The notes under the pieces: model-generated
Seen by the model: only the letters and a program-made list of their open reading frames with translations
Told to the model about the DNA's origin: nothing
The model's database searches: none
Position numbers and translations under genes: made by a program
Assembly: GCA_963797015.1 (NCBI GenBank)
Contig: CAWCNV010000003.1
Location: 62,001-126,000 of the forward strand
Direction of reading: 5' to 3'
Source of the DNA: JBBPZA01 sp963797015
GTDB lineage: Bacteria; Actinomycetota; Thermoleophilia; Solirubrobacterales; Solirubrobacteraceae
Length of the DNA: 64,000 nt
Shown here: positions 8,103-16,159 of the stretch, piece by piece
Layout: each line of letters opens with the position of its first letter
Numbering within the stretch: the stretch's first letter is position 1

Positions 8103-8960
8103 GTGGACGGCGACGGACGGCTGCACGACCCAGACGAAGCCCCCGGTGTCAACGACCTCGTACAGGCCGCTCCCGGGCTCGCCCGCCTCGCCGCCGGCGT
8201 CTGGTGGCGGACCGCGAGCTGGTCGCTCGTCAACTCGGCTCGCGCCGGCTCGCGCGTCGTGCGCGCGGCGGCGTCAGGCGAGTCCGCGGGGCAGCTCCTG
8301 AGCGAGCTCGAGGCGAGCGGGCGCGAGTACGCGCAGCGCGCCCTGGGCCTGGTCGAGCGCGGAAACGAGGCCACTTCGCGCAACGCCGAGCCGCGCGAGG
8401 CGGCGTCCGGGCCCCCGGCTCCGGCCGACGGCGGCCCCGGACCCACGACGCGCGCCCTGCGCGAGCGCGGCGCCGCCCTCTTGCGCCAGTCGGCCGACGT
8501 GGACTACGAGGAGGAGACCCACCCGGCCTACGAGCGCATCCTGGGCGAGCTCGCGCCCGACGAGGGCAGGCTCCTGCGCTTCCTCTACCTCAACGGCCCT
8601 CAGCCCTCGGTCGACGTGCGCGGGCACAAGGGGCTCAACGTCCACTCCCAGCTCGTCGCGCCCGGAGTGAACATGGTCGGCGCCGAGGCCGGCTGCCGCT
8701 ACCTGGAGCGCGTCCCCGCCTACATGAACAACCTCTACCGCCTGGGCCTGATCTGGTTCTCGCGCGAGCCGCTGGAGGACCGTCTGCGCTACCAGGTGCT
8801 CGAGGCGCAACCCGAGGTGACCACCGCCATGCACGCGGGCGCGCGCGGCAAGACGATCCGCCGCTCGATCCACCTCACGCCGTTCGGCGAAGACTTCTGT
8901 CGCGTCTGCCTTCCGCTCGACACCGCCGAGCTCGAGACGCTGCCCGAGCCGTCGGAGTGA
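8103..8960 (+). CDS. Abi-alpha (DUF4393) family protein
   Basis: A 285-residue soluble-looking protein. The C-terminal half (residues about 130-275) matches the DUF4393/Abi-alpha pattern: HPAYERILGELAPDEGRLLR, NGPQPSVDVR and RSIHLTPFGEDFCRVC. In other bacteria the family name comes from an abortive-infection gene, but many members sit in ordinary loci. The N-terminal half is Ala/Arg/Pro rich and low complexity. The start is GTG 8103, three bases after the DUF445 stop, so expression is probably coupled to that membrane protein. Nothing nearby identifies a defence system. Confidence 0.72.
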   Translation: MDGDGRLHDPDEAPGVNDLVQAAPGLARLAAGVWWRTASWSLVNSARAGSRVVRAAASGESAGQLLSELEASGREYAQRALGLVERGNEATSRNAEPREAASGPPAPADGGPGPTTRALRERGAALLRQSADVDYEEETHPAYERILGELAPDEGRLLRFLYLNGPQPSVDVRGHKGLNVHSQLVAPGVNMVGAEAGCRYLERVPAYMNNLYRLGLIWFSREPLEDRLRYQVLEAQPEVTTAMHAGARGKTIRRSIHLTPFGEDFCRVCLPLDTAELETLPEPSE

Positions 8961-8966
8961 GCGGCG

Positions 8967-9614
8967 TCAGGCGTCCGTCCGCTCCGCGCGGCGGCGGTCG
9001 GCCCGTGCGCTGACCCTCCGGGCTAAGCGTGGGACGAGCGCCGCCAGCGCCCAGGTGTAGACCGCGATCTGCGGGCTCGCGAACGCGATCGGGATCGAAA
9101 CCAGGAACACGATCGGTATCGCCGATCGGGCGAAGCTGACCCTCGCCATCTCCGTATGGCCGCTGTCCGTCAGCAATCGCGCGCGCAGGACGTGCCGGCG
9201 CAGGAGCGTGGTCACCAGGCCGAGGACGACAACGGTTCCAGCATAGATCGCTACCGCCGCGGCCTGGTCGCCGTAGTCGCCGAGCAGCTCGGTGGGATAG
9301 GGCAGGAAGGCGATGAGGCCGAGGTAGATGAGGTTGAGCAGCGTGACCGCGAGGTCCACCTCGCGCAGCTCGCGGAAGAACGTGTGGTGGCGCACCCACA
9401 GCAACCCGATCACCGCAAAGCTCAGCGCGTACGAGAAGAACTCACTCCGGTGGCCACGGATCTCGCTCCACAGGCGGTCGTGCTCGCCGGGGCCCAGGCG
9501 CGGCACGGTCAGGTTGAGGACGAGCAGCGTGAGCGCGATCGCGAACACGCCGTCGCTGAGCGCGACCGTGCGCTGGTAGTCGAAGCGGCGCTCGCTCCTC
9601 GTCTCCGTGCTCAC
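8967..9614 (-). CDS. TMEM175-family potassium channel-like membrane protein
   Basis: A 215-residue protein with about six transmembrane helices. The first carries RTVALSDGVFAIALTLLVL, the signature of bacterial TMEM175 channels (usually FSDGVFAIA; here Leu replaces the Phe). The family forms potassium-permeable tetramers in which this helix lines the pore. I chose GTG 9614 (VSTETRSERRF) because the conserved region starts right after it; upstream in-frame sequence is Arg/Ala-rich noise overlapping the next gene's promoter region. It converges on the Abi-alpha gene with six bases between stops. Confidence 0.8.
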   Translation of the reverse strand: MSTETRSERRFDYQRTVALSDGVFAIALTLLVLNLTVPRLGPGEHDRLWSEIRGHRSEFFSYALSFAVIGLLWVRHHTFFRELREVDLAVTLLNLIYLGLIAFLPYPTELLGDYGDQAAAVAIYAGTVVVLGLVTTLLRRHVLRARLLTDSGHTEMARVSFARSAIPIVFLVSIPIAFASPQIAVYTWALAALVPRLARRVSARADRRRAERTDA

Positions 9615-9772
9615 GCGCGGGAAGACTAAGGGCGCTCGGAGCGCTACGGCTGCTCGGTGCGCTCGCGCGCGGCGGCCTCGGACGTACCCGCGCGTGGTGC
9701 GGACAACCGGAATCCTGCAAGCCGCCTCGCACCCGTTGCGATCGCGCGCTCGTGCGGTCGAGACTGGAGCCC

Positions 9773-10494
9773 GTGAGGCGCTCCGGGCTTCTGGCCACGG
9801 TTGGGATCGTCGCGGCGCTCTCGGGGCTCTGCGCCCTGCCGGCCGGCGCGGGTGCGGCGAGCGCAAACACGGCCGCGCTGCAGGTGGCGCTGCGCGCGCT
9901 GCAGCTCTACTCGGGCAGGATCGACGGCGTCACCGGCCCGCTCACCCGACGCGGCACGCGGCGCTTCCAGCGCCGCAAGGGGCTCGCCGTCGACGGCATC
10001 CCCGGGGCGCGCACGCGGCGCGCCCTCGGGCGTCGTGGCCGGCCGCGGCTGGGGAGCCGCCCGCTGCGCCGCGGCCGCCGCGGCTGGGACGTCGCCGCGC
10101 TCCAGTTCCTGCTCGAGCACGCGGCTTCGGACCCGGCGGCTTCGACGGCGGCTTCGGGGCCAGGATGGCGCACGCCGTACGGCTGTTCCAGCGCGCGGCC
10201 GGGCTCGAGATGGACGGTGTGGTCGGTCCCTCGACGCTGCGCGCGCTGCGCCGCCGGACGCTGACGCGCGGAGGCTCGCCGAGCGGCCCGGTGCGCTTCC
10301 TGCGCCCCGTCGACGCTCCCATCGGCGACCGCTTCGGCGCCCCCGCTCCGGCGGGCGAAGGCACACCGGGATCGACATGCTGGCCGGCTACGGCACGCCG
10401 GTGGGCGCGCGGCTTCGCCTGCCGCCCCAACGCCGACGCCTGGGGCTCCAGGGACGCCGACCCGGCCTTCGCGCGCATCGACCGCTGTCCTTGA
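9773..10494 (+). pseudogene. broken secreted peptidoglycan-binding / M23 peptidase gene
   Basis: The first frame (GTG 9773, GGAG six bases upstream) encodes a signal peptide and one PG_binding_1 repeat with LQLYSGRIDGVTGPLTRRGTR. At about 10120 the frame shifts; a second repeat (AVRLFQRAAGLEMDGVVGPST) continues in another frame. At about 10340, in a run of C bases, a second shift leads into HTGIDMLAGYGTPVGA, the start of an M23 peptidase domain. The rest of that domain, including the HxH zinc motif, is absent; after a short unmatched tail the frame stops at 10494. The gene is therefore both frameshifted and truncated. Assembly error could explain the shifts but not the missing M23 core. Confidence 0.7.
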
Positions 10495-10518
10495 CTATGA
10501 CGCCCGACATAGTAGGCT
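10491..10518 (+). promoter_or_regulatory. candidate sigma-70 type promoter for the tautomerase gene
   Basis: TTGACT (10491-10496) and TAGGCT (10513-10518) are separated by 16 bases, 29 bases before the ATG at 10547. The -35 box is close to consensus; the -10 box is weak, as is common in GC-rich actinobacteria. It overlaps the stop of the broken upstream gene. Confidence 0.4.
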
Positions 10519-10546
10519 CGTCGCTCCCGCGAACGAGGAGTTTGGA

Positions 10547-11008
10547 ATGCCCCTGATGGACCTGACCTTCCCGGCCGGCGCGCTCGCCCCCGAGGCCCGC
10601 AGCACGGTCGTCGACAACCTGACCACGGTTCTCCTGCGCGCCGAGCGCGCGCCCGACACGGACTTCTTCCGCAGCATCACCTGGGTACACGTCCACGCGC
10701 TCCCCGACGAGGACGTGTTCGCCGCGGGCCGGCCGGTGTCCGAGCCGCACTTCCGCGTGGAGGTCACCGTCCCTGAGGGCGCGCTTTCGGAGCGGCGCAA
10801 GCAGGAGCTCGTCTCCGAGGCGACCAGGGTCGTCCTCGAGGCGTCGGGACTGAGCGAGTCCGACGGCCTGCGGGTGTGGATCCTGATCCGCGAGGTCCCG
10901 GACGGCAACTGGGGCGCGGCCGGGCAGGTCGTCCGCTTCCAGCAGCTGCGCGAAGCGGCCGCCGCCGAGCGCGAGGCCGAGGGCCAGGCCGCGGCGACGC
11001 TGGCCTGA
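10547..11008 (+). CDS. tautomerase-superfamily protein
   Basis: A 153-residue protein beginning MPLMDLTFPAG. After removal of Met the N-terminal proline would be the catalytic base, as in 4-oxalocrotonate tautomerase relatives. The length equals a fused double beta-alpha-beta unit: the first half ends about residue 60 (WVHVHALPDED) and the second includes FRVEVTVPEGALSERRKQELV and VWILIREVPDGNWG. A ribosome site AGGAG lies seven bases before ATG 10547. It stands alone with its own promoter candidate. The substrate is unknown; such enzymes act on enol/keto acids or small halogenated acids. Confidence 0.75.
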   Translation: MPLMDLTFPAGALAPEARSTVVDNLTTVLLRAERAPDTDFFRSITWVHVHALPDEDVFAAGRPVSEPHFRVEVTVPEGALSERRKQELVSEATRVVLEASGLSESDGLRVWILIREVPDGNWGAAGQVVRFQQLREAAAAEREAEGQAAATLA

Positions 11009-11044
11009 CCGCGGGCCAGCGCACAGCGCGGCGGCGGGCACACG

Positions 11045-11071
11045 ACCAGCGCCCGGCCGCAAGGCGCTGGT
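11045..11071 (+). terminator. hairpin between tautomerase and amidase genes
   Basis: ACCAGCGCC and GGCGCTGGT are perfect 9-base inverted arms around a 9-base loop, 36 bases after the tautomerase stop and 18 bases before the amidase start. There is no strong T-run. It may terminate the upstream transcript or be a leader hairpin for the amidase gene. Confidence 0.45.
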
Positions 11072-11089
11072 GTTAGGGTCGCCGGCCCG

Positions 11090-12511
11090 ATGCTCGTCGC
11101 CGAGTACGCCGCGCACGACGCCACGGGCCTGGCGGACCTGATGGCGACGGGTCAGGTGAGCGCCGACGAGGTCCGCGACGCCGCGCTGGCGGCGATCGAG
11201 CAGGTCGAGCCACAGCTCAACGCCGTCGTCCACGGGCCGTTCGAGGACGTCACGGCCGGCGACGGGCGGTTCGCCGGCGTCCCGTTCGCGGTCAAGGACA
11301 CGCTGTGGGACGAAGGGCGCCCGTGCGAGTTCGGGAGTCGCCTGCTGCAGGGTCACGTGTGCACGGCCTCCTCCACGCTCGCAGACCGCTTCCGCGCGGC
11401 GGGGCTGCTCGGCGTGGTGAGGACGAACACCCCGGAGTTCGCCTTCAACTTCGACACCTCGCCCCTGGCCAACGGCGCCACCCGCAACCCGTGGTCGACC
11501 GATCGCAGCCCGGGCGGCTCCAGCGGCGGCTCGTCGGCGCTGGTTGCGGCGCACGCGCTCCCGATGGGGCACGCGAACGACGGCGGCGGCTCCATCCGCA
11601 TCCCCGCGGCGTGGTGCGGCCTGGTCGGGCTGAAGCCGTCGCGGGGCCGCGTGCCCGTCGGGCCGCTGTACGGCGAGGCGCCCGGCGGGATCGCGCACGA
11701 GTTCGCCGTGACGCGCACGATCCGCGACGCGGCGGGCCTGCTGGACGCGGTGTCCGGCCCGGCGCCCGGCGACCGTTACTTCGTAGCGCCGCCGCAGCAT
11801 CCGTTCAGCGACGACGTGGGGGCGGACCCGGGGCGGCTGCGCGTCGCGGTCCACGCCGAGTCCTACTGGGGCTCCCCGACCGACCGCGAGGTCGCGGACG
11901 CGGTCAACGCGGTCGCGCGCCGCCTGGAGGATCTGGGCCACTCGGTCGAGCCCGCGTGCGCCCCGGTCGCCGCCGAAGGTCTCGCGCGCGCGCACCTCGT
12001 GCTCTGGACCTGGCTCCTCGGCGGGATCGCCAGGGCCATGGGGGCGCTGCTCGGGCGCGAGCCGGGACCGGAGAACCTCGAATCGGCATCGCTCGCCTGC
12101 ATTCGCCACGCCGAGTCGCTGACGGCGCGGGACGTCGCCGCCGCGTACGCGATCCAGAACGCGACCAGTCGCGCCTGGGGCGAGTTCCTGGACACCTACG
12201 ACGTGTTCCTGTGCCCGACGACTCCGACCGGCCCGACGCCCTCCGGGACCCCGGCCCAGAACGACCCGAAGTACGCGACGGCCGAGTCGTGGATCACCGA
12301 CCTCTTCGGCTACATCCCGTACACGCCGATCGCGAACGCGACGGGCCAGCCGTCACTGAGCCTTCCGCTGGACGTCGGCCACGACGGGCTGCCGATCGGC
12401 GTGATGCTCACGGCCCAGACGCTGCGCGAGGACCTCCTGCTCCGAGCGGGATCGCAGCTCGAGGAGGCGATGCCGTGGGCGGAACGCCGGCCGCCGGTCT
12501 GCGTCGGGTAA
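11090..12511 (+). CDS. amidase-signature family hydrolase
   Basis: A 473-residue amidase. The Ser-cisSer-Lys triad is visible: Lys in FAVKDTLW (about residue 69), the glycine/serine loop SPGGSSGGSSALVAA near 144-158, and the nucleophile serine in DGGGSIRIPA. The GGGSIRIPA form resembles 6-aminohexanoate-cyclic-dimer hydrolase (NylA) relatives and differs from the usual TGGSIR of GatA, so a role in amide catabolism is more likely than tRNA amidotransfer. No GatB or GatC lies beside it. It starts at ATG 11090 without a strong ribosome site and ends 16 bases from a convergent hydrolase gene. Confidence 0.87.
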   Translation: MLVAEYAAHDATGLADLMATGQVSADEVRDAALAAIEQVEPQLNAVVHGPFEDVTAGDGRFAGVPFAVKDTLWDEGRPCEFGSRLLQGHVCTASSTLADRFRAAGLLGVVRTNTPEFAFNFDTSPLANGATRNPWSTDRSPGGSSGGSSALVAAHALPMGHANDGGGSIRIPAAWCGLVGLKPSRGRVPVGPLYGEAPGGIAHEFAVTRTIRDAAGLLDAVSGPAPGDRYFVAPPQHPFSDDVGADPGRLRVAVHAESYWGSPTDREVADAVNAVARRLEDLGHSVEPACAPVAAEGLARAHLVLWTWLLGGIARAMGALLGREPGPENLESASLACIRHAESLTARDVAAAYAIQNATSRAWGEFLDTYDVFLCPTTPTGPTPSGTPAQNDPKYATAESWITDLFGYIPYTPIANATGQPSLSLPLDVGHDGLPIGVMLTAQTLREDLLLRAGSQLEEAMPWAERRPPVCVG

Positions 12512-12527
12512 AGACCTCGACGCGTCG

Positions 12528-14130
12528 TCACGGGGACGACGGGAAGGTCGGCTGGGTGGAGGGCTCCCAGATCGGCGGCGACGCGCCGATCGCCTTCCGG
12601 AGGCTGCGGAACCGGCGCTGGCGTTGCGACCGGCCGAGGACGGCGTCGACCGCGAACTGCGTCACGCGGTCCTGCTGGAGCGCGACCACGGCTGCGCCGC
12701 CCTCGTTCTCCGAGTGCGGGCCGCGGTAGAGGAACAGCTCCTTGGGGCCGCGGACACGCAGGTAGGCGTTGAAGGTCGGCCACGGTCCCTGGTCCTCGTC
12801 CCAGAGGCCCTTGGCGAAGAACGCCCTGGGCCAGGAGCGGATGTTCGAGAGCGGTTCGGAGGTCGGCAGGAAGGCGACGTGGGCTATCGCGCGCGTCGCC
12901 ACCTCGCCCTCCAGGATTTCGTCGGACGGGAAGGCGAAGATTGGGAAGCTGGCGAGCATCACCGCCCCGACGATGCGGTACCCCCACGGCCGATGGCAGG
13001 GGGTGCGCGGCTCATCGAGCGAGCACCAGCGGTTGAAGTTCGCGTTCATCGCCCATGCGGTGGCCATGGATCCCTGGCTCGCGCCGCCGACGACGATCGG
13101 CATCCTCCGCACCTCGGCGCCGCGGAGCAGAGCGCGCACGGCGGCGCCGCCGGAGCGCCGTGCGCCATCGGGGCCGAGGGTGCGCACGCCCCGGCCTGTC
13201 CGGAGCGCTCGGACCGCGCGGAGCATGTCCAGGCCCTGCTCCAGCGTGTTGTCGGCGTTGATGTCGCCGGAGATGCCGTGCCCGCGCTTGTCGAATGTGA
13301 GCACGTCGAAGCCTGCGCGGTAGAGCTTGTAGAGGTACTCCCGCCAGTGGCGGCTGCCCCACTGCTCGGTTCCGCGAGACGGGTACGGGACCCCCACGTA
13401 ACCGCCCGTGCTCGCCGACCGCGTGTACAGGGGATCGCGAGGGTCCTGTACGGCCGTCGTCTCGATGCCGCGGCCGCCGAGCAGGATCGCCAGCGCCCTG
13501 ACGCGGCGCCCGCGTCCGTTCGGCACGCCCGCGCCCCGGATGTACCAGCCGCGCAGCCTGTCGTCCTTCGTGATGCCGCGGTTCAGCCGCTCATAGGGCT
13601 CGGGGGGTACCCGGAACTCGAACGTGTAGGTGCCGGGCTCGGCCCGTGCGATGGGCTCGCGATACGGCGCGCGGGCGAAGAACCGCGGACGGCGGACGTC
13701 GCGCAGGTCGACGCGCGCCGCGAGCGGGTCGATCTTCCCGAACGGGACGATCGTGCCGGTGACCCGGAACTGCGAGGGCCGGTAGCGCTCGGCCGCCGTG
13801 ACCGTGGCGCACGGCGGCTCGGCCCTGCACCTCGCGAGCAGCTTGCGGCCACGGGCGTCGGAGAACTGGCGCACCAGATAGTCACCCGCATAGCCCGCGG
13901 GCGGCAGCTGCACCTGGGAGAACGGCACGCACGTTCTCCCGAGCGACACGTCGCGAACGACGTATCCCGGAAGCGTCCCATTGCGCCCGTAACCCACCCG
14001 CGCCGTGCAGTCGGTGGGCGGCACCTGCCCGGAGACCGGCGGCAGGCCCTGTGCCGCGCGCGGGTGGGACCCGTTCCGAGCGCCAGCACGCCGAGAGCAG
14101 GTGAGAGCGACGAAGCAAGGAGCCGACCAT
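12528..14130 (-). CDS. secreted alpha/beta hydrolase, damaged or misread N-terminus
   Basis: A continuous frame encodes about 490-530 residues. The body runs from AQGLPPVSGQVPPTDCTARV to the C-terminus. It has a GGASQGSMAT nucleophile elbow, upstream FDVLTFDKRGHGISGD (the strand and turn following the oxyanion region) and a histidine in YRGPHSENEG. This is a lipase/esterase-like enzyme, probably exported. The start is unclear: an ATG at 14130 reads MVGSLLRRSHLL and a hydrophobic LALGTGPTRA follows in a different frame, as if a signal peptide were split by two small indels. GTG 13997 is the first clean in-frame start but would cut the mature N-terminus. tRNA-Ala lies immediately upstream. Confidence 0.7.
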
Positions 14131-14134
14131 GGAG

Positions 14135-14206
14135 TGGAGGCGGGGGGAATCGAACCCCCAACTCGGCCTTGCAAGGGCCGTGTGTTCCCGTTATCACCAC
14201 GCCCCC
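14135..14206 (-). tRNA. tRNA-Ala(TGC)
   Basis: A 72-base cloverleaf can be drawn without gaps. It has a seven-pair acceptor stem with the G3:U70 pair that identifies alanine tRNAs, a three-pair D stem with GGG in the loop, and a five-pair anticodon stem around the loop CTTGCAA (anticodon TGC). A four-base variable loop, T stem GGGGG/CCCCC with loop TTCGATT, and discriminator A complete it. CCA is not encoded. Its 5' end is three bases from the stop of the same-strand endonuclease gene. Confidence 0.93.
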
Positions 14207-14209
14207 ACG

Positions 14210-14626
14210 CTATATCGCACGATAGTCGCTCGCGGCGTGGACGCCCTGACGCCGGCCACTGAGAGCCGGCGTGAGGCGCAGATGCAGGATGTGTCGCCCG
14301 GTGCCGAGCTCGGCCGCCGGGACGTAGTAGCAACACTGCGTCGTCACATCGAACACGGCCAGCCAGTCGATGGACGCCGCGGTGTACTTCTTGATCGCCC
14401 GAACCTTCCCGTTGGTCAAAGAGAGCGATCTGCACCTCACCTGGATCACGCGACCATCGGAGGTCGCGTGCTTGACCTGTATTCGTTCGAACCGGCCGCC
14501 CCGGACGAGGATGAGGTCGTAGTCCCAGTCCTCGCCGTATGGAAAGGCGACCTTGTACCCGCGATCCATGAGGTCGGCGGCGACGCTTAGTTCGGCGAGG
14601 TCGCCCTTGGCCTTCAATGCAGCCAT
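14210..14626 (-). CDS. PD-(D/E)XK endonuclease, group I intron-associated type (PDDEXK_5)
   Basis: A 138-residue protein resembling I-Ssp6803I-type homing endonucleases. Visible are KGDLAELSVAADLMDRGY with Glu 12, WDYDLIL with Asp 37, and FERIQVKHA with the Gln 50-Val-Lys 52 motif that replaces (D/E)XK in this family. Such enzymes usually spread group I introns in tRNA genes. Here no intron is present, but the gene ends three bases before tRNA-Ala(TGC) on the same strand. ATG 14626 starts exactly at the conserved region; a longer frame upstream is unsupported. The region is less GC-extreme than its surroundings, which fits transfer. The C-terminal tail (about 25 residues) is not conserved in my reading. 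Confidence 0.72.
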   Translation of the reverse strand: MAALKAKGDLAELSVAADLMDRGYKVAFPYGEDWDYDLILVRGGRFERIQVKHATSDGRVIQVRCRSLSLTNGKVRAIKKYTAASIDWLAVFDVTTQCCYYVPAAELGTGRHILHLRLTPALSGRRQGVHAASDYRAI

Positions 14627-14744
14627 CCATGTTGACCGTACCGGCGCTCTTGCCGTGCAAGTGCGACGAGATGCGACATTTACTCGGCGAATCAGCCCGG
14701 ATATCGCGCCGCGACTGTGTTGCGACTCAGGCAATTCGCCCCGC

Positions 14745-15501
14745 GCCGACGAGTACGGAAAGCTGCACGGGCACACGCCCGCGATCGTGACCGGCAACCC
14801 GATCGCCCTGGAGGGCTCCTATGGGCGCGAGGCGCCGGCGCGGCCGGCGCCGGACGCTCGTTGGACTCGACCTCGCACGGCGCGCGCGTGGTGATCCAGG
14901 GCTTCGGCCACGTCGGCTCGTGGGCCGGGAGGATCGTCCAGGGCTCGGAGCGAGAGTCGTCGCGGTCTCCGACGTCCACGGCGCGATGCGCTCGGACGCA
15001 GGCCTCGACGCCGAGGCGCTGGCCGCGTACGTCGCCGCCGGCGGCAAGGTCGGCGAATATCGGGCAGAGGGGGTCGAGCACGTCGACCCCGGAGGAGCTG
15101 CTCGCGACGCCCTGCGAGGTCCTGATCCCAGCGGCGCTGGGCGGGATGGTCCATGCCGACAACGCCGACCTGCTCGATTGCCGGGTCGTGGTCGAGGGCG
15201 CCAACAGCCCCACGACGCCAACCGCCGACGATATCGTCGCCGCCAAGGGGATCACGGTCATCCCCGACGTGCTGGCCAACGCCGGCGGCGTGGTGTGCTC
15301 GTACTTCGAGTGGGTCCAGAACCCGCAGCACTTCCGCTGGGACGGGCGCGAAGTCAACGAGAAGCTCGGAGCGATCATGCGCCGCGCCTACGGCGAGTGC
15401 GGGGCGGCGGGCGAACGCGACGGCGTCACGCGCGGGTCGCCTCCTACGAACTCTGGATCGAGCGCGTGCCCGAGGCCGCGCGCACGCGCGCGTACGTCTG
15501 A
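14745..15501 (+). pseudogene. glutamate dehydrogenase remnant, 5'-truncated and frameshifted
   Basis: Pieces of one Glu/Leu/Phe/Val dehydrogenase follow each other in changing frames: DEYGKLHGHTPAIVTGNPIA (from about 14748), GARVVIQGFGHVGSWAGR (dinucleotide-binding GxGxxG, about 14883), GARVVAVSDVHGAMRSDAGL (about 14960), a long stretch from PEELLATPCEVLIPAALGG to VNEKLGAIMRRAY (about 15090-15395), and a tail ASYELWIERVPEAARTRAYV. At least four frame changes are needed. The N-terminal half of a normal gene of about 420 codons is missing; the truncated side faces the endonuclease and tRNA-Ala. This is a decayed gene rather than a single sequencing slip. Confidence 0.85.
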
Positions 15502-15524
15502 ATCTGAACGGGCCTCGGGGCCGC

Positions 15525-16152
15525 TCAGGAACCGAAGTCGAAGTCGCGCGGCGGCTTCTGCTCGAACCAGAGCCGGTCGTGCTCCGGGGTCTCCTGGAGG
15601 AACTCCGGCGTCTCCTCGAGCACGTCGTCGCCCTCGCCCTCGCCCTCCGGGGCCGCGGCCGCGTCGGAAGCCTCCTCGTCCTCGGCCGGCGGGGGCGTTC
15701 TCCGGCTCGTCGTCCCCGGCGGCCGGGGCCGGAGCCTCATCCTCGACTGCAGGCTGTTCGGCGGTCCCGTCGGACGGCTCGCGCTCGGGGAGGTCGAACT
15801 CGAGCTCCTCCTCGTCCTCCTCGACCAAGAGCTCTTCGCCCTCGTCCGCCGCCGCCTCGCCGCCGCCGTCGTAGATCTCGGCCGCGGGCTCGGCCTCGAG
15901 GCGGTCCTCGGAGGGCACCTCGTCGACCTCGAGGTCCTCCTCGGCGAAGACGTCGAAGGGCTCGTCCGGCGCCGCCTCGGCGTCGTCGGGTTCCAGCTCT
16001 GCAGCCGAGGCCGCGGCCGCGTCCTCGAGCGGGGTCGGCCGGCCGGGAGGCCCCAAGGCCTCCTGCTCAGCGCTGGCGACCTCCTCCGGATCGGCGCCAC
16101 GGCGGCGCTTGAGGTCGAGGTGCTCGCGGATTGCGTCGTCGAGCAGTCCCAT
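15525..16152 (-). CDS. highly acidic conserved actinobacterial protein, single frameshift
   Basis: The protein begins MGLLDDAIREHLDLKRRRGADPEEV, a conserved N-terminus of small actinobacterial proteins of unknown function, and continues as an extremely Glu/Asp-rich, low-complexity chain. Near 15693, in a run of five C bases (minus strand), the frame changes. Reading one base fewer restores PAEDEEASDAAAAPEG and a conserved-looking end ETPEHDRLWFEQKPPRDFDFGS before the stop at 15525. Total length about 208 residues. A homopolymer error is the simplest explanation; a real frameshift is possible. It lies just downstream, on the same strand, of the GGDEF gene's end. No enzymatic domain is visible. 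Confidence 0.65.
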
Positions 16153-16159
16153 CGGCCCC

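Noticed and set aside
5195..8960. Defence island made of methyltransferase, DUF488 and Abi-alpha genes
   Set aside because: No nuclease, helicase or toxin gene joins them, orientations differ, and each family occurs in ordinary loci; only the DUF445/Abi-alpha pair is worth checking.
12624..14225. Plus-strand open frame of 533 codons
   Set aside because: Antisense to the secreted hydrolase and across the tRNA gene; composition typical of a shadow frame.
14131..14660. N-terminal extension of the secreted hydrolase to 14660
   Set aside because: It would translate the tRNA-Ala gene and the endonuclease gene in another frame; no signal peptide results.
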